Origin: Fragum whitleyi
Taxonomy: Eukaryota > Mollusca > Bivalvia > Cardiida > Cardiidae
Direction of reading: 5' to 3'
Assembly: GCA_948146395.1 (NCBI GenBank)
Contig: OX411546.1
Span: forward strand, 20,539,158 to 20,603,157
Length of the DNA: 64,000 nt
This document shows, in pieces, positions 22,201-34,200 of the stretch. Each line of letters opens with the position of its first letter. The stretch's first letter is position 1. Position numbers and translations under genes: made by a program. The notes under the pieces are model-generated. The model was not told the DNA's origin. It saw only the letters and a program-made list of their open reading frames with translations, and did no database searches.

Positions 22201-25200
22201 CTGCCATGCATCATCTCATTGGAATCATCTTCTAAAGATGATTCCAATAGCATATTGCAAGGCATTATCTAACAATGAATGAAAACACCAGGTACGATTT
22301 GTGATTTTACTTATGATTAATTTTTTAGCTCCCCTGAGCACGAAGTGCTCAAGGTGAGCTATTGTGATCGTACAATGTCTGTCGTGCATCGTCCATAATT
22401 TCTTTAAACATCTTCTTCTCCTAAACCGGTGGTCCAATCTTGATGAAACTTGGCAGGGATGTTCCTTGGGTCAAGCTCTACCAAAGTTGTTCAAATAAAT
22501 GAAATCCACCCTTAACTTTCCCTTAACCCTTAACAAAAAGGGTGAAAATCTTCAAAAATCTTCTTTGCCCGGGCACATTCCTTTAAGCTCTTCTGAGCAC
22601 AAAGGGTAAAAAAGGAAAATCTTCAAAAATCTTTTTCTCTGAAACCAGATGGCAGACAGCTTTCATATTTGGTATGTAGTATTATCTAGTGGACCTCTAC
22701 CAAGTTTGTTCATTTCAAGACCCTGGGATCATATTTGGGCTCCAACAGAGCACATTCTGTTTAGCTCTTCCGAGCACGATGGGTGAAAGTAGGAAAGTCT
22801 TCAAAAATCTTCTTCTCTGAAACCAGACAGTGGACAGTTTTCATGTTTAGTATGTAGTATCATCTTTTGGACCTCTACCAAGCTTTTTCATATCAAGACC
22901 CTGGGATCATATTCGGGCTCCGCAGGGGCACATCCCTTTTAGCTCATCTCAGCACAATGGGTGAAAATAGGAAATTCTTCAAAAATTTTCTTCTCTGAAA
23001 CCAGAAGGCAGACAGCTTTCATATTTTGGTATGTATCATCAACTAGTGGACCTCTACAAAGTTCATATCAAGACCCCGGGGTCACATCTGGGCTCCACCC
23101 AGGTGCTTCCCTTTTTATAAAGAATCAAAGAGCAAAAAGGTATATTTTTCTTGCTCTTGACTAAAAACATTCCATGGTATTCATCTTATGTAGAACTTAT
23201 CTCCTTGTTGACATCTGCCTATTTAATTAATGTGATGTCCCAGGGGTCAGAGAGACTCAGGTGAGCGATCCAGGACCATCGTGGTCCTGTTGTTTTTATT
23301 GAGTGAACAACAAAAGATGTATTTTCACTGAGGACGTATAGCTTTTGTTGTTCACTCACTGGAAGTTAAATTGACCTTTCACAATAACTATTTCTATATA
23401 TTTTGTTATTTCATTTAAGCTGATATAGGCAAGGTTGTGTCCCCTGGACAGGTTAGTATTTCAAATTAACTTTTTTTCTTACTATAGTGATTCAAAAAGG
23501 GGAGAAAGAAATAGCATTTCTGACTATATATACATGTTTATACATAAATCCAAAGATTTACATAAAATTAAAAAAGAATTTTGAGTTATAAATTATTCTA
23601 GACATGAAATATTTTCTTTGTTTTGTTTTGTAATTTAACCCTTATTGTGCCAAATAAAAAATCATGAAAATAATGCATTAAAATAAAAGTGATGATAGAT
23701 AGCGCCAATTGCACTATATTGAGAGTCAGTATCATTTTTGAAAAATAAAAAAAAGTTTTTCAAACTTTTCTGGTTAAAAAGTAAAAGCAGGTGGTATGGA
23801 CGAAGATCAGACTGCACCTACTGAGTGGCAATTCCTCTCATAAAAACACAATACACAAAGTCAATGTCATCTGTCAAGGAAACCGCTACAGTGAAAATCA
23901 AAAAATGCTGTTGGGGGGGCATTAGTGTTTATCAATACATATTGTCCACTTTTTCAGAAATTTACGAGAAACTGCCTAGAGAGAGCCTCAAGGTGTTCAA
24001 CTGATGGTTGTGATGAAAAAGCATGCACAAAGGTATTATACATGTTGTCAATCTTAATATCAATCATTTCATTATACCCCCCACCATTTGGGCTCCCCCT
24101 GGGTTCATCCTGTTTTAGCAAAATGGCGCATCTGTCTTGCTCTTGGCTGACAAGTTGAAAACATTCCATGGTATTGATCTTGTGTAGAAATTATCTTCTT
24201 TTTAACATCTGCCTATTTAATTAATGTGATGTCCCCAGGGTCAAAGAGACGCAGGTGAGTTATCTAGGACCATCATGGTCCTCTTGTTTCTGTTTACATA
24301 TGACCCATTTGATTAATTGGGTATTTAATGAACATTCATTTAATATCCTCTAATTATCTTTTATATGGCCAGCTGAGGAACATCAACAAAGTGTTAGAGA
24401 AGAAAGTAGTGTTGGACACGCAGGATGACGAATTATTACACCAATATTTCCAATCTCTGATACAACATCACAGTTATTGTGAGGAGATTTGGTGTAAAGT
24501 GAGATACTGTCAGCTCCTAGATACTTGGTAAGATGTGACAGCTTCTTACTGTCAGCTTCTAGATTCATGGTAATATATGATATCAGCTGTATGATGTACA
24601 GCTGTTTCATTGTAATTCATGTAACATTGAAACTGTTGTCCCGGGGTGGAGGGGATGACATTTTGTACTTTTGCCTGATGCCAAAAGGCACCGAATAAAA
24701 GTTTAAATGTTTTTCCCGACACCAAGGGCAAAAGTTCATATGTCTTCCCTGACACAAGAGGCAAATTTTTTTTTTCACTGTTAAAGGAATCAATATAAAA
24801 TGACTGATTTACTCCATTATAATAATTGTTTGAAAAGAACAGATGATTTCACATTACTATTTTCTTTATAATATGACCTATGTTAAATAAAGTAAAGTAA
24901 CCTCCTCGAATATTTTTGATATAACATAGGTGTTATTACACTAGTGGAATAACTATGCATATTCACAATCAGAGAACATTTAAAATGCAGCATGTGCTTG
25001 CCAAGACATCTCAATATTTGTCAGTCAAACACCTGAAATTGTTGGCAAATGTCACACACAGGCTCAAATATTTTTTCCATTGTAGGCATACAGAAGATGA
25101 GAAAATTTTGAAAGAATGTATCAGGAGACATTTGAGAGAACCTTTCATGAATGTTTTGGCAAGCAACAACTATAAATTTGAACAGGTATAGTGAATTGAC

Positions 25201-28200
25201 ATACTTTAGAACATGAAGATTATTGAAATATCAATACTATTTTGATAATGAAATTAAGCTAGTTTCCTTAAACACTGTTGTTAAATCATGGTGAAAGCAA
25301 ACCCATTTGCCAACTAACCAGATGTTGTTACTGAAAGAAGCTATGTATTTTGTACAATAATTTATTGTGCAATGCAGAAGTGAATTGCCTTTATGACTTT
25401 AAATGCCTGATATAAACCAATCATTGAGTGCATATTCATTATTTATCTTATAACTATACAAATATACGTGTGATAACATCCCACAAGATATTTTTAATGA
25501 CATCACATGGATATTTTTAGAACAATGACATAATATGGTTATTTGAGAAACTTGCATTTCTTTTAGAAACATTGGCGAAAACAAGGCAAATAGTGGTTAT
25601 AAGATCAATTTAATACATATTAAGTTTATTGTATGGAAAGATATCTAGCTTAACTCTGGGCATTGATAATTGTTGAGGCTCTATTATCAATTCTCACAAC
25701 CTCCCTAGATATTTTTTTCCAACAAAACACCAAGTGTGTATCATATATACCTCTCATTGAGTTCAAAAGTTCAGGATAGTTCTAAGAGAAGAAGCTTTAA
25801 CCTCCTTTTGCAGAAGATAGTCAATACATTAGAGCTAAAAGCTCTATGTTGTCAGTAATCAAGGACAAACATTACTTGTTATAGATTAGTAAGCAGGATA
25901 TACGCAAAGAAGATTTGGTGTCAGTACTTCCTGTGTCTGTGATTGGTTCATTTGGTACTGTCATCTTGTGTATCGACAACTCTCAACACATGTGTGTTGT
26001 TAAAAAGGTATGTCATAAATGTCTTGACTGTGATTGGTTCATTTGGTTCAGCCATCTTGTGTATCGACAACTCTCAACACATGTGTGTTGTTAAAAAGGT
26101 ATGTCATAAATGTCTTGACTGTGATTGGTTCATTTGGTTCAGCCATCTTGTGTATTGACAACTCTAAATACATATGTGTTGTTAAAAAGGTATGTCATAA
26201 ATCTCTTGACTTTAATTGGTTCATTTGGTTCCTCCATCTTGTGTATTGACAACTCTAAATACATGTGTGTTGTTAAAAAGGTATGTCATAAATCTCTTGA
26301 CTTTGATTGGTTCATTTGGTTCCTCCATCTTGTATATTGACAACTCTCAACACATGTGTGTTGTTAAAAAGGTATATAGGTTCTGATATTGGAGAGAAAT
26401 AGTATTAAAAGTTTACTTGAAAAGAGAGAGACTGTGTATTAATTGCATAAAAAATTTGATTTAAGATGACTGAGAATTTATAGGAGGTTGTTCAGACATT
26501 GCAATGTCTAAATCACTGTACAGTGGTGTAAAATAATCATTGGGAATAAAGAAGATTTCTCAATATAGAATTTCTCTCTAAGCAGTTAGAACTGGTTTTT
26601 TTTCGCTGAGCCACTGATATAACAGCAATATTTCTATAAACTTTTAATACGCCCGTCGAAGACGGGATGTATTATGGGATCACCCGTGGCATCTGGGCGT
26701 CCAGCGGCATGCACTTCTTTGTCCGGAGCATAACTCTGTAACCCTTTGTCCAATTTTCATGAAAATTGGCAGGTATATTCTTCTCCTCATAACGGAGTGC
26801 AGTGCGAAAGAACCATAACCGTACCTAGCCTAATTTTGTAGTTATTGCCCTTTGTTTTAAGCTCACCTGAGCACAACGTGCTCAAGGGGAGCTTTTAGGA
26901 TCATCCCGACTCCATCGTGCGTCAGTGTCATGCGTCGTCATTTTTCTTAAACTTCTTCTTCTCCTAAACCACTTGGCCGATTTAAATGAAATTTTACCGG
27001 AATGCTCCCTGGGTGACAGTCTTTCAAATTGTTCGCAAAATTCTGATTAGTCCATAAATATGGGCGTGGCAGGGCGGGGCTTATTTTGAGCCCAAATCTT
27101 TGAACGACATCTCCTCCTGAACCATTGGGCTGATTTCAATGAAACATTACCAGAATGTTCCTTGGGAGAAACTTTTCAAAAATTGTTCGTTAAATTTGAT
27201 TGGCCCATAAATATAGGTGTGGCAGGGTGGGGCTTATTATTTTGAGCCCGAAATCTTTGAACGTTATCTCCTCCTGAACCATTTGGCCGATTTCACTGAA
27301 ACTTTACCAGAATGTTTCTTGGGTGACCTTCCTCAAAATTTGTTCGCAAAATTTTGATTGGCCCATAAGTATGGGCGTGGCAGGGCGGGTCTTTTTTTGA
27401 GCCCGAAATCTTTGAAATATCTTCTCCTGAACCACTGGGTTGATTTTGATGAAACTTTACCAGAATGTTTTTTGGGTGACCCTTTTGATATATTGTTCGC
27501 AAAATTTTGATTGGCCCATATATATAGGAGAGGCAGGGTGGGGCTTATTATTTTGAGCCCTAAATCTTTGAACGACATCTCCTCCTGAACCACTGGGCCG
27601 ATTTCAATGAAACTTTACCAGAATGTTCTGTGGGTGCCTCTTTTCAAAAATTGTTAACCAGAATGACCCTTTGATGACCCTCTTCAAAAATTAGTTTGCA
27701 AAATTTTGATGAGCCTGTAAAAAATATAGGCATGGTGGGTAGGCAGGGTCAATTTTCACTTTAAATTCATGGAATAACATCTCTACAACAATAAGCAAAT
27801 GTGAATGAAACTTTGTTATTAAGTTACTTAGATGGGTTCCACTGGACCAATAAAATTCAGGTGAGCAGTTAAGGGCCCATTCTGGCCCTCTTGTTTTTAC
27901 ACTTGGATCTTGTCCAGAGCATATCTCTTAAAGTATAGAAGATACAATCATGTAACTTGATGGGTAGATAGATCTTATCAAGGGGAAGTGCAGTGCAAAG
28001 AACCATAACTCTACCTGGCTTGTTTTTTAGTTATTGCCCTTTGTTGTTTTTCATACTTGGATCTTGCCCAGGGCATATCTCTAAAAGTATAGGAGCTACA
28101 AACATGAAACTTGATGAGTAGATAGATCTCATCAAGGGGAAGTGCAGTGCAAAAGAACCATAACTCCACCTGGCTTGTTTTTTGAGTAATTGCCCTTTGT

Positions 28201-31200
28201 TGTTTTTCATACTTGGATCTTGCCCGAAACATATCTCTAAAAGTATAGGGGTTACAAACATGAAACTTGATGGGTATATAGATCTCATCAAGGGGAAGTG
28301 CAGTGCAAAAGAACTATAACTCTGCCTTGCTTGTTTTTTGAGTTATTGCCCTTTATTGTTTTTCATTTTAGATATTGTCCAGAGCTTATCTCTCAAAGTA
28401 AAGGAGCTATGATCATGAAATTTGATGGATAGATAGATCTTATTGAGGGGAAGTGCATTGCAAAAGGACTGTCACTATACCGGGCTTATTTCTTGAGTCA
28501 TTGCTTTTTGTAGTTTTTCACACATGAATCTTTTCCAGAGTATTTTTCTATGAGTATTTGAGTATTGATCTTGAAACTTCATGGGCATCAAGGGGAAGTG
28601 CAGTGCAAAAGAGCCATATCTCTACCTGGCTTATTTTTTGAGTTATTGCCCTTTGTTTTTCTTCATTCTTGAATCTTATCCAGAGCTTATCTTTAATGAT
28701 ATATGAACTTTGACCATGATAATAAAATACTCCTTCTACAATTTTTCATCTGTCTATCTTCACAAAATTGTCTAAAAGATAATCATTGGAAATCACTTCA
28801 ATTCTACTCTTAACCCAAAATTACATAAAGCTGTGTGACGGGCGTATCTTGTGACAATTTGGCACCTTGTTGTTTTTGGTATTAATTTGATCTAGTTTAA
28901 AGTTACACTATTGTAATTTTATTTCAATTTAGGCTTAAGCTTAAGCTTATAGTGTGGCTCACAAACACTCAATTTAGATGTTTTTAACATCTCTTAGGGT
29001 GGTTGAATCAGGCTGGCTATTCAGTTTCTTACCCCAAAACCTTCCCTAGTAATGGTGGGGCTTGAACCGTGGACCATGCAAATACACTTGTTAATTAATA
29101 AATAATTTATAAACATAAAAGTTATGTCGTTACAAAACACTTTGGCATTAACTCCTATCCTTATTTGTATATTTCATAGGACAGAGCAATTTGGAGATCA
29201 GATGTTTTTTGGGATGGTACCTTTCTAGTGATTTATTATATACAACTGTACAAATTTATTGTAAAGGAATGTAGAATTGTCATTTAATGAATTGGTTTCA
29301 TTTACCCTTGTCATGCTGATCCCGGAATATTCCTGCTTTGACAGGAGGTATGGACAAACATCAGCCTGCACATATGTGCAGTCTGATCTTAGTCCATACA
29401 ACCTTGTTTTCCTTTTTAAACCAGAAAGTTTCAGAAATTATATTTTCAAAATCAAAATCTGACTCACAATTAGAAAAAACAGAGTTTTCAGCTCTTTGAT
29501 TTATATATAATTTGCTAAGGTTTTTTATTCAGCAAATTAGGGTTAATTTTACTAACATTTCTTTCAGTTTGCATTGTTTGAAGACCATCACCAGTTGTCT
29601 TTATATAACAGACTTAGAGACCATCATCCCTATAAAGTGGACCAACAATGGATAATATGTACTAACGTTTCTTTCAGTTTGCATTGTTTGAAGACCACCA
29701 CCAGCTCTCTTTATATAACAGACTTAGAGACCATCATCCCTACATAGTGGACCAACTTTGGGTATTAGAACATGATAATGTTATACAGATCTGCTCTGAT
29801 TTTATGGCTGGTAACTAGTTTTTCCTGGCTTTGAAGACAATCCCTGTATAGTGCTCTCAATTAGGGGACATCAACGTAATATACGTCTAGAATTTCTGAA
29901 ATAACATCCGGAAAATCAGACCTTGGGTGTAAAAAAACGTCCCAAGATTCAAAGAAAATGTCCTGTAATTTGACCGAGGAAGTTTTACAAAATTACCTAA
30001 TGAAGGGATTAAAGTGAGTCCACGCGTGCAAAAAGTCGATATTCAACCCGAGCTTACACATATACATGACCATAACAAGTCATGTGTAACAGGTGGGGTC
30101 ATAGACAGTCTATGATTTTGTAATTTTGTTGTGTTAGTGATGCTTTATTACCACCTCCATCATTACCTTTCTTTGCCGGATGCAGATTGCGAGGGAAGAT
30201 CTTCTTTGATATTGAAACAAAAATAATTTAAATCAGGGGATCAAACGAAATTCATACAGCTCTGACCGATATAATTTCGCAAAAAAAAAGAGAATAGATT
30301 TACTAGTAAATAAAAAAAGATAAAAAGAAGACGCTAGGTACTTGAAAACATCTGGCCGTCCTCGTTTATAAAAGGCATCTCCCGAAAAGGGGAAATCCCG
30401 ATGACTAATTTAAATTGTCTGCAACAACCATGTCCGTGGAGAGGTTTGAAATGACAGTTTTCTTGTCTTCCATTTTTTTGGAAAATTCTGCGTAAGATTT
30501 ATAAAGTTGGAATACAATAAACTGCCAGTACATTTATTTGTACACTTCCTAGAAAGTTCTGCAACCTTGTTACAACAAGGCCAGAAAAATGAAGATGCAT
30601 TGATTATCGTGAGCTCAATTTCCGTATTAGCGCTGTATACCAAAACAGTAACTACGACTTGAGTACGCTGCATTTCCTAGACCCACCGTGCAAAAAACAT
30701 CTAAGGACCGATTCCAAATCAAAACTCAGTTTTTCATAGTAGTTTTTATAATTTATTTTTTGAAAATAATCAAAAATCATTGTGCCACCAAAGCTCGTAA
30801 CTCCAGTTAGGAGTTAAAAGGTACTAGAAGTTTTAACACTTGGATTTTTAAAGTACTACCCAGAATTGTGGACTTTGGGAGTAAAAATGAAACTTATCTT
30901 AGCAAGGAAACAAGCATTTACAAAGTGTGTAGGAAAAGGAAGATGTGTATGTTGGGGGGGAGGGGGGTTAAAAATTCCTTTAGTCGTAAAAAAATTCCTG
31001 AAATTCCAACATGGAATTACAAAAATTCCTGAAATTGGCCCTTATTGAGAGCACTGAGTGGACCTATGTTTGATCATCTCCTGTTTTCAGAATACAGAAA
31101 ATGTGTGCAAAGGCTTAGAAATGGCATCCAATACGATTGTAAACATGTTTGTCTAATGTGTTGATCTTGAACACAGGGCTGGAACATGATAATGTGATGT

Positions 31201-34200
31201 ACATCTGCTCTGATTTTATGGCTGCATATATGTTATACCCCCTTGGAAGAAGAGGGGATATATTGCTTTGCACTTGTCAGTCAGTTGGTGGGTTGGTCCT
31301 TCTGTCCATCCATCCATCCATCCATCCATCCATCCATCCATCTGTCAACCATTTTTTCTGGAGTATAACTAAAAAATATTAAAGCTAGAATCATGAAACT
31401 TGACAGGTGGGTAGATCATATTGCAATAAACATAACTCATCATATTTTTAGTTCATTCCCTTTATTAATTGACTAAGATTATGCCATAGATCTGCTCTTG
31501 TGTGTGTGTGTGGGGGGGGTGCATAAATGTTTTCCAAGCATATCTTGTTTAATATCTAGTTTTGTTGTAACAGACAAACATCTCTATAAAGGACACAATG
31601 AGATTTCCTATTGTTTGGTGTCACAGTGGTTTGTGTTAATATTACAGATAAACTTTATATGAAATTTGTTTTCATTCTTTAAACGTCTAGTATTATGAAA
31701 CTTAAATAATAAGGATGGCAATGCCCTTGTCCTAAAAATTTATTGTTGGACAATTTTATAAGCTTAGGTGTTTCGAGAAAAAAAATCAAGTTATGGTCAT
31801 CACCATTCTTAGCATGGGAGTTGGTGTTGGTATTGGTGTTGACATTAATGTTGGTGATGCAGACTTTAACCTTGACCTTATCTCTGTTGTCAATAACAAT
31901 TTGTGTTCACCATCACAAGAGCTTTCCAGACTATATCTGGAAGTATTTTTCTAAAAATCATGCCACCTTTTCAACTTTTTGGCAGCTGCAGCAGCAGAGC
32001 GTTGGCACCTGTATACAATCTTTTTGTTATGCCGAGTATTACCAGAATATATTTACTGATTTGATATATTTTAGGAGGCAGTTTATTTGAGTATATGAAA
32101 ACATTACCCAAAGGTCGTCTAAACTGGCAAACAGCAATGACCTACTTACAACAGATGTTATCAGCATTGAGTTTCCTTCATAAAAATGGTGTTGTATTTC
32201 TGAACTGGCATAGTAAGTGGTTTTTATTTACCATTTTTTATAGGACTCACTGTCAAGCAATCCATTTTTCAAGACCTCAATTTATTGTCAGATGTAATCC
32301 TGATTATATTTTAACAACCCTGGTTCAGCATATTTATACACCTGCATCTATATAAATTTCATTGAATCTGATTCAGTCTTGCTGTCTGTTCATCTGTCTG
32401 TTCAAAATTAATTTGTAAACTAAGCATTTCCTTTTTAACTTAACAATATCTAAGTTGCAAGGCTACTATTAAGGAAGCAGCCTGCTTATATTATCAAACT
32501 AAAGATGTTCAAAGCATCAAGTTCATATTTAATCCAGTGAGTAGTACCATCAAAACTTAACTTGGCTCATAACTTAACATCTAAGTTACATTGCTCAAAG
32601 ATTGTTTTCTCAGTGGGAAAAAGTTGTAACTGCCTATATGATTATAGGCAGTTACAACTGTTTTGCACTGAGCCATCAATATGCAATGAGGGTCCTTTTG
32701 AACAATACATATTGTTTACGGTCCAGGACACTTAGCTAGGTAAAACATCAAGGTCAAACTTTTAAGAAAAGCTTTTTTGGGGGCATAAATGTTCCACAAA
32801 CTCATCTTTTTGTTAACACCAAGGAGCAACATAATGTATAAGATTTGATGAAAGCATTTTCTAAAGATCTTTACATGTTTTGCAGAATTTTTTTTGTTTT
32901 ATAATTTAAAATATAAATAAAATGTCAAAGTTTAGTGGACATTGTTTGAGATCAATTAATTATTAGATGGATTAATTAATAATTATTTTCGTAATACGAC
33001 CTACATCACAAGAGTGAAATAACCCCATTGAATATATTTGAGCCTGTGCATGACATTTCCAACAATTTGAAATGTTTGTGAGGTGCAAACATTGAGTAGC
33101 ATTGACATAGCCATATACTGTAAAAATAAAGTTACCTGATGGCCTAGAGATACTTTGAGACCTTATCTATCTACTAAACGCTAGGTGAAGACTCTGGTCA
33201 GACTGTGTGGATGCACAGGCTGGTCAGAGTCTTTGCTTTGTGCATATTTGAATTTGTTGGAAATCTGACGCACAGGCTCATTTGATATTACATGGGTATC
33301 ATTAAACTAATGAAATAACTATGCAAATGAGCTTTGAACATATTGTAACGAACCAAGCGCATAGACAGACATAATCCATTCAGAGAAAAGGATCCTCAAC
33401 CCTTAATGGGTTGACCCTGTCTATATAGGCTACAATTAGCCATTTAACTAAGGGCAGGTATCTCTCATTTGCATATCCAATGCATATTACCTCCCTTTAA
33501 ACCGTTACATTACTCTCCCCTCCGACACTACTCGTCCCGAGTCTTGGCCTGGGAGACCCGTGGGTAAGGCAACATCAGTCTGGCAGTTGTCATTATCCCA
33601 CCTCTGCCACCAATTGTAACTAACCGAGGGCATAGACAGACGTAATCCATTCAGAGAAAAGGATCCTCAACCCTAAATGGGTTGACCCTGTCTATATAGG
33701 CTTCAATTAGCCATTGAACTAAGGGCAGGTATCTCTCATTTGCATATCCAATGCATATTACCTCCCGTTACAATATGGCAATGTTATTTTTTTGTTGGGA
33801 AAATGAGGTCATGATGCATTTGATGATGTCACTTTGCAAACAGCACAGCCTTTTATCTATTTATAGATGACTCATTTTAATAAATTTGGTATTCAATGAC
33901 CACTCATTCAATATCGTCTATATTATTATCATGTCTGTTGTAGGTAAAAACATGCTGTTTAGTGATCTTTCCTATCGCAGTATCAAGTTGAACAACTTCT
34001 GTTTATCATGTCCCCTAAATGTACAGAGTGATATAGGGGCCATCAAACAGTGTCTACTTCCTGCTATAACCCCACCAGAGGTGAGAGCTTTTTTGTCAAT
34101 TTCTTTTATTAAACCCCCAAGCTACAAAGAAAAGGTTTCACTCCAACTGTCTGTCTGTCTGTAGGTCTTTTTCATTTCTAGACTCTAACTTAAGAACAAA

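Larger units (their letters stand above)
33344..33772 (-). mobile_element. 429 bp TRIM (miniature LTR retrotransposon)
   Basis: Two direct repeats of 166 and 158 bp, each beginning TGTAAC and ending GTTACA, flank a 105 bp interior. The flanks carry a 4 bp duplication ATAT (33340-33343, 33773-33776). On the minus strand the interior starts two bases after the LTR with TGGTGGCAGAGGTGGGAT, which resembles the 3' end complement of tRNA-Leu and would be the primer-binding site. It ends with the purine tract GGAGGGGAGAG three bases before the other LTR (polypurine tract). There is no gag or pol, so any mobilisation was in trans. Sits in intron 9. Confidence 0.85.

Noticed and set aside
25943..26340. 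Three overlapping 71-codon frames
   Set aside because: Frame-shifted readings of the 91 bp exon-end array; not independent genes.
26008..26371. CRISPR-like array
   Set aside because: Direct repeats have no unique spacers, and the 91 bp unit is explained by exon duplication in a eukaryotic gene.
27293..28291. Minus-strand open frames in the tandem arrays
   Set aside because: Repeat-unit translations without start context or domains; they recur because the DNA unit recurs.
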